Below, piece by piece: positions 7,455-14,237 of a DNA stretch of 24,234 nt. Numbering within the stretch: the stretch's first letter is position 1; each line of letters starts with the position of its first letter. This DNA is from DATKWV01 sp035529405 (lineage in GTDB: Bacteria; Planctomycetota; Phycisphaerae; Sedimentisphaerales; Anaerobacaceae): the NCBI GenBank assembly GCA_035529405.1, contig DATKWV010000118.1:1-24234 (forward strand). The letters are read 5' to 3'. Made by a program: the position numbers and the translations under genes. The notes beneath the pieces were generated by a model. The model was given only the letters and a program-made list of their open reading frames with translations, ran no database searches and was not told where the DNA came from.

Positions 7455-8003
7455 TTATTTTGATACCCTGCACAGCATCCGGGACTGCAATTCTATCAGC
7501 TGTTCGGCAGTAACCGTCTCTGTTCGTAAATCAGTAAACATTACCTGGTAATGGCCGTCCGAAAGTTTCCATTGCATAAGTATGTCGTTGCTGTCGCTGA
7601 AATTAGCGCTATGGCCGTAATACACCACCTCCTTACCCTGGCTGCGCAGGTTCTGGTAAAGGTTGAAGGCGCCCGCAAGAGTCTCATTTTTGGCCGAGTT
7701 TTTGTCGGCAAGGCAATATCTTACAAGCAGTCCGACGTCTCGATACACACCCTTGCCGGCAAAATCACGCCCGCCAAGAAGCTGTGCAGCCAGTACAATG
7801 CTTACGATAATAATGGCAGCTGCGGCAAACCTGCTTATTCGCAAATCTATCATGATGTTTACCGTGTCCATAGCCCCTCTATGCGCAATAAGCGAGTGTG
7901 GAATCTGCTGCTTTATTCTTTCGGCCAGACCCGCCGATGGCTGTTCGGCCCCCGTAACCTCTGCCAGTTTACCGAGCAATTCTTCCGAATTTCTGGTGTC
8001 CAT
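7455..8003 (-). CDS. Membrane-anchored putative anti-sigma factor
   Basis: Protein of 182 residues with a cytoplasmic N-terminal part (about 1-52), one transmembrane helix at about 55-76 (FAAAAIIIVSIVLAAQLLGG), and an extracytoplasmic C-terminal part. Position and topology, directly after an ECF sigma gene with a 5-base gap, indicate an anti-sigma factor that would hold the sigma factor at the membrane until a signal arrives. The usual zinc-binding HxxxCxxC motif is not seen, so the identification rests on context. Its ribosome site (GGAG) lies inside the last codons of the sigma gene, suggesting translational coupling and fixed stoichiometry. The signal sensed is unknown. Confidence 0.6.
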   Translation of the reverse strand: MDTRNSEELLGKLAEVTGAEQPSAGLAERIKQQIPHSLIAHRGAMDTVNIMIDLRISRFAAAAIIIVSIVLAAQLLGGRDFAGKGVYRDVGLLVRYCLADKNSAKNETLAGAFNLYQNLRSQGKEVVYYGHSANFSDSNDILMQWKLSDGHYQVMFTDLRTETVTAEQLIELQSRMLCRVSK

Positions 8004-8008
8004 TTCAG

Positions 8009-8539
8009 CTACTCCAACTGCTTTTTCAGGGCCTCAAGCGCCCTGCTGAGTCTGCTTTTGAACGTACCGTTCCTTACTCCGATGGCCTGGGCTGCTTCAG
8101 AAATACTTAGCTGCTGCAGGTAATGCAGCACAATCGTCTGCTTTAATTTTTCCGGTAGCCGCAGCACCGCGGCCTTTAGTATCGCTGTCTGCTCAAGGTC
8201 TTCGGGTACAGCAACATCGCTGTTATTGTCCTCGGACATCTCAGCCAGGTCGATGTCCGCAGCTTCGTTGCCCCTGTGCCTGCGCAAATAAACATTCGAA
8301 ACATTTGCCGCAATACGATATATCCAGCTGCTTAACGCCTTGTCGCCTCTTAGCTGGTTTATGTGCTGCCATGCCTGAAGGAAACTTTCCTGAGTCAAAT
8401 CCTCGCTGACCTGACGGCTATGGCCCATCCTTCTCATGAGCAGATAAATCTGCCTGTGGTAGCAATCAACCAGTTCAACCGCCGCCTGGTGGTCTCCGGC
8501 CCGGAGCCGAGCTGCAAGCGAATCCTGCTCTTTTGCCAA
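8009..8539 (-). CDS. ECF-type RNA polymerase sigma factor
   Basis: Extracytoplasmic-function sigma factor of 176 residues. Region 2 shows LVDCYHRQIYLLMRRMG, EDLTQESFLQAWQHI and ALSSWIYRIAANVSNVYLRR. Region 4 shows LPEKLKQTIVLHYLQQLSI then SEAAQAIGVRNGTFKSRLSR, the DNA-recognition helix. Both regions needed for promoter recognition are intact. I choose the TTG at 8539, because the frame stays open to a TTG at 8686 but a good promoter (8652-8680) lies inside that extension, so the earlier start could not be translated from that transcript. The family core (DSLAARLRAGDH) begins right after 8539, with AAGG upstream. It is followed by its probable anti-sigma gene. Confidence 0.85.
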   Translation of the reverse strand: MAKEQDSLAARLRAGDHQAAVELVDCYHRQIYLLMRRMGHSRQVSEDLTQESFLQAWQHINQLRGDKALSSWIYRIAANVSNVYLRRHRGNEAADIDLAEMSEDNNSDVAVPEDLEQTAILKAAVLRLPEKLKQTIVLHYLQQLSISEAAQAIGVRNGTFKSRLSRALEALKKQLE

Positions 8540-8651
8540 AAATCCGTCCCTTCTGCCCAGCCTCTGCGCCCAAAGTAAAAGATGCGCAAAACCGGCGTAG
8601 TGTTCCGTTAATTTTAGATTTTTTTTCGATTTAACCTCTCTGCCTGCTGTT

Positions 8652-8680
8652 ATTATACCATAAACACGGTTTTCTTGCAA
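8652..8680 (-). promoter_or_regulatory. Promoter of the ECF sigma/anti-sigma operon
   Basis: On the minus strand TTGCAA (8675-8680) and a perfect TATAAT (complement of 8652-8657) are 17 bases apart. Transcription would start near 8645, giving a leader of about 105 bases to the TTG start at 8539. It looks like a housekeeping-sigma promoter, not an autoregulatory ECF one. Confidence 0.55.
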
Positions 8681-8743
8681 TACCAACGGTTTTAATGTAG
8701 AGTAGGAGCTGGTTTTCGGCCCAAAAAGCGGTCAAATACCTGT

Positions 8744-8817
8744 GCGCCCGTAGCTCAATAGGATAGAGTGCCGGACTTCGAATCCGAAGGTTGCAGGTTC
8801 GAGCCCTGCCGGGCGCG
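8744..8817 (+). tRNA. tRNA-Arg (anticodon TCG)
   Basis: The full cloverleaf can be drawn: acceptor GCGCCCG (8744-8750) with CGGGCGC (8810-8816), D arm GCTC/GAGT, anticodon loop CTTCGAA (8776-8782) with TCG at 8778-8780, and T arm GCAGG-TTCGAGC-CCTGC (8793-8809). The discriminator base is G8817 and CCA is not encoded. The first anticodon-stem pair is C8771-A8787, a mismatch. TCG reads CGA and probably other CGN codons. Confidence 0.95.
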
Positions 8818-8819
8818 GT

Positions 8820-8844
8820 CCTTTTTCGCCAATGACGGCAAAAG
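8820..8844 (+). terminator. Possible weak terminator after tRNA-Arg
   Basis: CCTTTT..GCC (8820-8830) can pair with GGCAAAAGG (8836-8844) around a 5-6 base loop with a small internal bulge. Only a short mixed T tract follows, so termination would be weak. Confidence 0.3.
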
Positions 8845-8976
8845 GTTCTTCAAAACTGCCGCCAGCATCCTCAGGTATTGCAAGGTGGATTTTCCCCTCG
8901 AATTGCCGTCACCTTTTCTTAATTCTGGTTCCTGTTGTATTGAGCGAGTAATATATTTTCGAAAGGAATTCCGGCT

Positions 8977-9396
8977 ATGTCGATAGAAATGGCCAATGAG
9001 ATTGAACTGCTCAAGGCAAGTGTGCAAGGCGATGCCGCTGCCTTTGAAACAATCGTCAAAAGCTACCAGTCTTTTATCTGTGCCATCACCTACAGTGCCA
9101 CAGGCGATGTCGGAAAAAGTGAAGAACTGGCCCAGGAAACATTTCTAAGCGCCTGGAAAGACCTGCCGCAGCTCAAAGACCTCGGCAAATTCCGCAGCTG
9201 GCTCAGCAGTATCGCAAGAAACATAATCAGAAACTGGTTCAGAAGCCAAAAGCGGGACCTGCTGCAAAAAGCTGCCTCAATAGACCAGATTCAGGAAGAT
9301 GGGCTCCGGGCAGGTGAACCGTCACAGGAAACCATAACCAACCAGCAGCAGGCGGTTGTTCAGCAGGCCCTGAGGCGCATTCCGGCTGGGCCTTAG
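8977..9396 (+). CDS. ECF-type sigma factor truncated before region 4
   Basis: Protein of 139 residues. Sigma region 2 is complete: QGDAAAFETIVKSYQSFICA, EELAQETFLSAWKDLPQL, and GKFRSWLSSIARNIIRNWFR. After a linker it reaches QQALRRIPAGP and stops, exactly where region 4 (the helix-turn-helix that contacts the -35 element) should begin. A related family of planctomycete ECF factors continues here for another 50 or more residues, so this copy is probably disrupted and would not recognise a promoter alone. The sequence after the stop encodes an unrelated-looking fragment, suggesting a deletion or recombination near 9385. GAAAGGAA precedes the start at 8977. No anti-sigma gene follows. Confidence 0.75.
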   Translation: MSIEMANEIELLKASVQGDAAAFETIVKSYQSFICAITYSATGDVGKSEELAQETFLSAWKDLPQLKDLGKFRSWLSSIARNIIRNWFRSQKRDLLQKAASIDQIQEDGLRAGEPSQETITNQQQAVVQQALRRIPAGP

Positions 9397-9533
9397 TGGC
9401 AGTATCGGTTAATGATTTAATGGGAACAAATTTCAAAAGGATAGTACCTGCGCTTCTTACCATTAATATCGTCAACATGCGCGTTCATGACGAACAAGGC
9501 AAAGAATTCTTTGACTTTTTAACGGAAATGTAA
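9384..9533 (+). pseudogene. Orphan C-terminal coding fragment behind the truncated sigma gene
   Basis: A frame shifted from the sigma gene stays open from about 9384 to a TAA at 9531-9533 and reads smoothly (LVAVSVNDLMGTNFKRIVPA, then VHDEQGKEFFDFL). It has no good ribosome site; an ATG at 9420 would give 37 residues. It looks like the tail of a lost gene joined to the truncated sigma gene. I do not recognise the parent family. Confidence 0.3.
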
Positions 9534-9643
9534 AGCCTTAGCGTATCAAACTTCCCAGCCATATTTTTAATTTTGAATATTCTTATGTTGGGTGCGTTGT
9601 TCAATAAGTAAATGTCCATTAACAGATTCAATAGGAGATTTAC

Positions 9644-10210
9644 ATGAGTAAAGTAGAAGAAGGCCTAAAGCGTTTAATTTCATTGCTGCCGTTAAAGGAT
9701 AGACAGGTGGAATTTGGTGGGAAAATGGCTGAGTTGCACAAAGCGATACTCCACTCGTTTGTTGAGAATGGGCGCCCAATAAACGATGAAGAGATATCGG
9801 CCATTATTGGCGATGACAATTTTTACATCAGCAGCAGCCCCTGTCTGGAGGACCTGCGCGTGGGCAAGCAGCTTATCATGGTTAACGATTTAAGCAGCAT
9901 CATCGCCGAGATTATCAACAGTGCGGATAATTCACAAGACTATTATTTTCTCGTGGCACACAAAGACCTTGATGTTATCAGGCAAACAACCGCATGGGCC
10001 CATCTGTCGCTTGTAACGGAATTATATATAGGCGGTGAAAAGTTTGTTTTATTGACTACCGAGAAACACGCCGTTCGCATCAGGGCCGGTGATTCCACAA
10101 GGCAAATAACCGTATTCAGCGTGGTTGCCCGGCAGAGTCCGGTGCCTGGGGCTGGTTCCACCATCGGCCGGGCCCCATACCCCGGCCTCGGCCAAGCACC
10201 TGCGGCCTGA
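9644..10210 (+). CDS. Unrecognised protein with possible N-terminal winged-helix segment
   Basis: Protein of 188 residues that I cannot assign. Start 9644 has GGAG about 8 bases upstream. Residues 1-60 are helical and reminiscent of the winged-helix leader seen in some MerB-like organometal lyases (SLLPLKDRQVEFGGKMAELH, then GRPINDEEISAIIGDD), but the catalytic cysteines of MerB are not seen: only one Cys (SSSPCLEDL) is present. The middle is alpha/beta (YYFLVAHKDLDVI, KFVLLTTEKHAVRI). The last 25 residues are Pro/Gly/Ala-rich and lie over the end of the convergent membrane-protein gene, overlapping it by 95 bases. That tail may be read-through of a gene that lost its natural end. It faces the arsenic operon. 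Confidence 0.5.
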   Translation: MSKVEEGLKRLISLLPLKDRQVEFGGKMAELHKAILHSFVENGRPINDEEISAIIGDDNFYISSSPCLEDLRVGKQLIMVNDLSSIIAEIINSADNSQDYYFLVAHKDLDVIRQTTAWAHLSLVTELYIGGEKFVLLTTEKHAVRIRAGDSTRQITVFSVVARQSPVPGAGSTIGRAPYPGLGQAPAA

Positions 10211-10565
10211 CAAAGTAAGAAAACGCAAAAAGAAAAACTGTCGCACAAACCAACGCAACCGCAATTACCCAGCGTGCCGCGCGGTTGCCAACCAGGGAAC
10301 GATATATGCATATTATCACAGTCCAATGCAAAACAATATGAAGTATAAGCAGAAAAAGGAACAATAACCCCACTGCGAAATGAATTGTCCCCCAGTCGTG
10401 CCGGTCAAGGCCCCGGAAAAGCAGCTCCACATTCTGGCCGTAAATCTCCCACCGCTTATAGCCGGCAACAAGTACAAATTTAATCAAAAGCCCTATTCCC
10501 CCTATAGCCGATATGCACAACAACATCAACGCGTCTATTATCAGGTTAATTTTTGACTTTACCAT
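10116..10565 (-). CDS. DUF4405-like membrane protein
   Basis: Protein of 149 residues with about four hydrophobic helices: 9-33 (IIDALMLLCISAIGGIGLLI), 62-84, 97-113 and a short N-terminal connection. A His-rich stretch, HDWGTIHFAVGLLF followed by HIVLHW, resembles the DUF4405 family, in which paired membrane histidines may bind haem; this is family likeness, not proof. The tail is Gly/Arg/Pro-rich. GGGAGG lies 4 bases before the ATG. It is the last gene of the leftward arsenic/thiol-redox run, 61 bases after the CcdA-like gene, and may pass electrons to or from it. Its end overlaps the convergent gene at 9644-10210. Confidence 0.6.
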   Translation of the reverse strand: MVKSKINLIIDALMLLCISAIGGIGLLIKFVLVAGYKRWEIYGQNVELLFRGLDRHDWGTIHFAVGLLFLFLLILHIVLHWTVIICIYRSLVGNRAARWVIAVALVCATVFLFAFSYFVRPQVLGRGRGMGPGRWWNQPQAPDSAGQPR

Positions 10566-10626
10566 AATGCCTCCCAGTCTATGGAAACCAGTTCGGATTT
10601 AATCGACCTGACCGTTACCCAGTTTT

Positions 10627-11325
10627 TCAGCCGGCTGTGTAAATTAAATACAAACCTGCCATCAGTACCAGCACCCCGCAGACCTTCCTGAGAATGACAC
10701 CTGCTGCGGTACGCTGGTTCCAGTTCATATAATGCTGCACAAGCTCGGTACTGGTACCCGCCAGAACAATAACACTGCAGTGCCCCAGGCCGTAAATCAA
10801 AAGCAGCAAAACACCGTACAAAAAGTTTGTCGCCGCCAGCCTGAACGTAACACCCAGCATCGGAGCCATATATGCAAAAGTACAGGGCCCCAGTGCCACC
10901 CCGAAAAAAAGTCCAAGCACAAAAGCAGCAATCATGCCCTTGCTTTTCATTTTCACCTGACCGGCCCCCGACCAGGGTATCCGGATAACCCCCAAAAGAT
11001 GCAGGCCCACAACAAAAAATATTATAGAAACAAAATAATTTCCGTATTTGCCCACGTCCCCGAGCATACGTCCTGCTGCCGCGGTGACAGCGCCGATACC
11101 GCCTATGGTTATCAGTATGCCAATCGCAAACAAGCTGGATATAACAAAGGCCCTTCTGGTCGAAATCAGACCCTGCTGGTCAATATATCCGACTATCAAC
11201 GGAATACTTGCCAGGTGACAGGGACTCAATACTATGCTCAGTACACCCCACAAAAAAGCCGCCAGGACAGCTATTATCGGGGTGCCTTCTACCGCGTGTG
11301 TTAATGTGGTAAAAAGTTCCTGCAT
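10627..11325 (-). CDS. CcdA/DsbD-family transmembrane thiol-disulfide electron carrier
   Basis: Integral membrane protein of 232 residues with about six helices. It carries the two hallmark cysteines in proline-flanked motifs: Cys36 (SPCHLASIPLIVGYI) in the first helix and Cys148 (LGPCTFAYMAPML) in the fourth. CcdA/DsbD proteins move reducing power from cytoplasmic thioredoxin to thiol proteins outside the membrane. Here the likely clients are the two exported thioredoxin-domain proteins encoded just upstream. The start lies 4 bases after the stop of the SurA-thioredoxin fusion gene, with no clear Shine-Dalgarno, implying translational coupling. It is not near cytochrome c maturation genes, so an arsenic- or stress-related role is more likely than haem attachment. 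Confidence 0.85.
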   Translation of the reverse strand: MQELFTTLTHAVEGTPIIAVLAAFLWGVLSIVLSPCHLASIPLIVGYIDQQGLISTRRAFVISSLFAIGILITIGGIGAVTAAAGRMLGDVGKYGNYFVSIIFFVVGLHLLGVIRIPWSGAGQVKMKSKGMIAAFVLGLFFGVALGPCTFAYMAPMLGVTFRLAATNFLYGVLLLLIYGLGHCSVIVLAGTSTELVQHYMNWNQRTAAGVILRKVCGVLVLMAGLYLIYTAG

Positions 11326-11329
11326 ACAG

Positions 11330-12250
11330 CTATTGAATTCCGACAGCCGTTAACTTGTCAGCGATTTCTTTTTCTGAAAAGAAACCGCTATGTCGGAAAA
11401 ACTCGCTGCCCGATTTGTCCCAGAAAACCTGTGTCGGTACGGAATGAACCGCGTATCGTGCAGCAAGTATTTGCTCTTTCCTGGCATCGAGGTATATAAC
11501 GTTAAGCTTTTGAGCGTACTTTTTGTTGAGAGAATCAAGCACCGGCACCATCTTGTCGGGACCACAGCAGCTGGCGGCACCAAAAACCGCCAAAGTGACC
11601 TTGCCGTTGCCTACCGCCCTGCCTAAAGCGTTGTCCTTTGCCTGTACAGCCTGTTCTTTAACCCACCCGGGACAAACAACTATATCCATTCTTTGGCCGA
11701 TGGTCTTTATGTGTTCTGTGACAACCTGCTGTTTCTTTTCAGCAAGCACGTATTGCCTGATTTGTTCTTTGACCTTTTCAAAAGGTGTGTAACAAAACAT
11801 CGTTTCATTTTCCTTGTAAAACCGCTGGATATCTTCATCAGATACAGTCACATTTTGCGTCAAACCTGCTATATAGTCGTTTATCACCGCCGAATCCGCC
11901 TTGCCATTGCCGCTTTTAATCCCCTTCTTGGCCTCACTAAGAAGAAGCTTTCCGCCGGACTCCTGTTCGAGTACAAAAAACGCGTTTTTGTTCAATTCTT
12001 CGTGAAACTGTGCTGGCTGCGCCCCAATAGACCGCTGAACATCCTCAATTGTCATCTTAACACTGCCTGCCTTCAACAGTACTCCTTCAGGAAGTTCGCC
12101 AAGTTTGGCAAAGGTCAGCACCCCATACGCCAGATTCGGGTAAGCCGACCCCACTGTAATGCCATCGACCAGCACTTGCGGGCCGGCTTCGCAGACAGAA
12201 CAAACAACAAATAATACACATAAGACAAGTACTCTATTTAATCGCTTCAT
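11330..12250 (-). CDS. Exported SurA/PpiC-like chaperone segment fused to an atypical thioredoxin domain
   Basis: Protein of 306 residues with a signal peptide at about 1-22 (VLVLCVLFVVCSVCEAG). Residues 60-190 resemble the helical SurA/PpiC chaperone part without a PPIase insert (EELNKNAFFVLEQE, LLLSEAKKGI, VSDEDIQRFYKENETMF, FEKVKEQIRQYVLAEKK). Residues 217-306 are a thioredoxin fold with VTLAVFG, SVPTQVFW (cis-Pro272) and FFRHSGFFSEKEI. The active site is AASCCGPDKM: Cys228-Cys229 vicinal and Asp232 where the resolving Cys of CGPC should be. Classical dithiol exchange is therefore unlikely; a vicinal pair could bind arsenite or form a strained disulfide. It overlaps the preceding thioredoxin gene by 17 bases; AAGGGG precedes its ATG. 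The domain is a sister of that gene's. Confidence 0.75.
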   Translation of the reverse strand: MKRLNRVLVLCVLFVVCSVCEAGPQVLVDGITVGSAYPNLAYGVLTFAKLGELPEGVLLKAGSVKMTIEDVQRSIGAQPAQFHEELNKNAFFVLEQESGGKLLLSEAKKGIKSGNGKADSAVINDYIAGLTQNVTVSDEDIQRFYKENETMFCYTPFEKVKEQIRQYVLAEKKQQVVTEHIKTIGQRMDIVVCPGWVKEQAVQAKDNALGRAVGNGKVTLAVFGAASCCGPDKMVPVLDSLNKKYAQKLNVIYLDARKEQILAARYAVHSVPTQVFWDKSGSEFFRHSGFFSEKEIADKLTAVGIQ

Positions 12251-12710
12251 CTTTTACCCCTTTCTCAATATCAACACCCAATTGTTTCCACTTGTCAAGA
12301 ATATCTTCCTTTGACATAAATCCCTGATGTCGAAAAAGCTCCTTGCCCGAAGCATCGATAAATATCTGTGTAGGAATAATCCTTATTCCGTACTGCCTGG
12401 CAAAATCAGGTTCTTTCCAGACATCGAAAAAAGTCACCTCCAGGGTGCCTGCGTATTCCTTTTTCAGCTCAGCCAGTATCGGGGCCATCATTTTGCACGG
12501 AATGCATTTATCGGCCCCGAGGTCAATCAACTGCGGCAAATGCGTTTCAGGCTGCGCTTTGTTATTTTGAAATTCATCGAGGCTTGAAACAGGTCCAGCC
12601 GGCCTGCCGGGCTGCTGGAGGCGCCTGCCCTGCTTGACGGCTATTACTATACCGACCACAACCAGCAAAACAACAAAAATCAAAACTTTTGGCACTCTAT
12701 TCATAAGCAC
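12234..12710 (-). CDS. Membrane-anchored thioredoxin (CIPC active site)
   Basis: Protein of 158 residues. One hydrophobic segment at about 8-25 (VLIFVVLLVVVGIVIAV) anchors or exports it; a linker follows, then a thioredoxin fold from about 58. The active site is ADKCIPCKMM with Cys69 and Cys72, and the cis-proline loop is IRIIPTQIF. It closes with GKELFRHQGFMSKEDI, closely matching the end of the next gene, so the two domains are duplicates. It is probably a periplasmic dithiol reductant recharged by the CcdA-like protein. The GTG at 12710 is 5 bases from GGAGG; an ATG at 12704 is an alternative. Ends inside the next gene. Confidence 0.8.
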   Translation of the reverse strand: MLMNRVPKVLIFVVLLVVVGIVIAVKQGRRLQQPGRPAGPVSSLDEFQNNKAQPETHLPQLIDLGADKCIPCKMMAPILAELKKEYAGTLEVTFFDVWKEPDFARQYGIRIIPTQIFIDASGKELFRHQGFMSKEDILDKWKQLGVDIEKGVKDEAIK

Positions 12711-12747
12711 AAATACCTCCCTTCATCAGATTCAACCGCTCCCCGTC

Positions 12748-12981
12748 TCAGGCAAGAATTTTTTTCAGGTCCTCGGCAGAAGGAACCCTGCCAACAACTT
12801 TCACCTGCCCGTCCACAGCCAACGCAGGGGTCATCATTACTCCAAACTGCATAATCTTCCTGATGTCTGTAACTTTTTCAATTTCATATTCAATCCCCAA
12901 ACCCTTCGCTGCCGCTTCGGTGTTCTCGGCGAGTTTCCTGCACTTTACACACCCGGGCCCGAGAATTTGCAATTTTTTCAT
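12748..12981 (-). CDS. Mini-thioredoxin, MTH895/redox-active disulfide protein 2 family
   Basis: Seventy-seven-residue cytoplasmic glutaredoxin-like protein. The beta strand MKKLQILGPGCVKC carries the Cys11-x-x-Cys14 active site, followed by helix, strand and a cis-Pro loop VMMTPALAVDGQV and a closing helix. This family is often found next to arsenite or other metal transporters and ArsR regulators and is thought to handle thiol reduction or metal transfer. Start 12981 (MKKLQ) is preferred over 13005, because AAGGG lies upstream and the family usually begins there. It lies 35 bases after the ACR3 gene and 37 before the membrane thioredoxin gene. Confidence 0.85.
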   Translation of the reverse strand: MKKLQILGPGCVKCRKLAENTEAAAKGLGIEYEIEKVTDIRKIMQFGVMMTPALAVDGQVKVVGRVPSAEDLKKILA

Positions 12982-13016
12982 TGTTAGACCCTTTTTTTGC
13001 ATCAAAAACTCTTATC

Positions 13017-14222
13017 TCAAGCGCCTGCAAACCATTTTTGTGTCTTGAGACATATACGCACAAGCATCAACATCACCGGTACCTCAATAAGCACGCCAAC
13101 AACAGTCGCTAAAGCCGCTCCCGACGATAAGCCAAATAACATCGTAGCGGTAGCAATAGCAATCTCAAAATGGTTGGATGCTCCTATCATCGCAGACGGG
13201 GCCGCATCGTGGTACTGAAATCTCAAGACTTTCGAGAATCCATAAGTCAGCCAAAAAATAAAATTTGTCTGTATAAAAAGGGGTATTGCTATCCACAAAA
13301 TTGTCAGCGGATTAGAAAGAATAACATCTCCCTTGAATGAAAACAGCAACACCAGCGTTACAAGTAATGCAATTATCGTAACAGGAGTAAGAAAGTGCAA
13401 AAACCGTTCCTCGAACCAAGCCCGACCTTTAAGAGCAATAATCCACTTACGTGACAAGTACCCGGCGACCAACGGTAAAGCCACGTATATGCCAATCGAT
13501 AACAATAAGGCCTGCCAGGGAACAGGAAGCCTGCCTACGCCAAGCAGGAACCCGCCTAACGGTCCGTAGAGAAACAGCATGGCCACAGAATTGATTGCCA
13601 CCATTACCAGCGTATGCCCGTCGTTTCCCTTGGCCAGATATCCCCAAACAAGAACCATAGCCGTGCATGGAGCAATACCCAAAAGAATACAACCAGCCAG
13701 GTAGCTTCTCCAAAGCGGCACCTGCAGCATCTTGAGACCTTCAACTTCAATAACTGTTCCAACTCCGTACGCGGCTCCAACAGGCAGGTCAAGTCCAAAA
13801 GGCATTTTCACCTGGTCAACCGCATCGGCTCCTATTAAGCTGTGAAACAGCGTGCCGAGAAAAAACACGGATATCACATACATAGTAAACGGTTTGACGG
13901 CCCAGTTGACAAGAAGGGTCAATCCCACGGGCTTGATACTTTTACCTGCTTTAAGCACTTCTGCAAAATCAATCTTTACCATAATGGGGTACATCATGAA
14001 GAAAAGACATATCGCTATCGGAATTGATACAACGGGGGCTTTGCCCACATATATTGCCAGCCCATCAAGAAACCCGGCAGCGCCCGGGGCGGTTTTACCC
14101 AGAACAATGCCTCCGGCAATGCACAGAACCACCCACAAAGTCAGGTATTTCTCAAAAACACTGAGTCCCTTGCTGCTGTTACGAAGCTCTGCGCTTGAGT
14201 TGTTATTAACAGCGTATGTCAT
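13017..14222 (-). CDS. acr3: ACR3-family arsenite efflux permease
   Basis: Inner-membrane carrier of about 401 residues with ten hydrophobic segments, exporting arsenite (and perhaps antimonite) using the proton gradient. The key family residues are present: the conserved Cys in GIAPCTAMVLVWGYLAKGN (about residue 186) and the Glu in VGVLIEVPVML (about residue 380). NWAVKPFTMY, SNHFEIAIATA and FGLSSGAALA also match. A roughly 35-residue loop between the third and fourth helices (GADAVDQVKMPFGLDLPVGA) marks a subgroup with a longer loop. The start is ATG 14222 or TTG 14231; AAGGA lies 3 bases before TTG and 12 before ATG, so the choice is open. It follows the permease gene by 6-15 bases. Confidence 0.92.
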   Translation of the reverse strand: MTYAVNNNSSAELRNSSKGLSVFEKYLTLWVVLCIAGGIVLGKTAPGAAGFLDGLAIYVGKAPVVSIPIAICLFFMMYPIMVKIDFAEVLKAGKSIKPVGLTLLVNWAVKPFTMYVISVFFLGTLFHSLIGADAVDQVKMPFGLDLPVGAAYGVGTVIEVEGLKMLQVPLWRSYLAGCILLGIAPCTAMVLVWGYLAKGNDGHTLVMVAINSVAMLFLYGPLGGFLLGVGRLPVPWQALLLSIGIYVALPLVAGYLSRKWIIALKGRAWFEERFLHFLTPVTIIALLVTLVLLFSFKGDVILSNPLTILWIAIPLFIQTNFIFWLTYGFSKVLRFQYHDAAPSAMIGASNHFEIAIATATMLFGLSSGAALATVVGVLIEVPVMLMLVRICLKTQKWFAGA

Positions 14223-14237
14223 TTTCGCCAATTATCC

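Noticed and set aside
9644..10210. Assignment as a MerB-like organomercurial lyase
   Set aside because: Only a loose resemblance of the first 60 residues; the catalytic Cys pair and core motifs of MerB are not visible.
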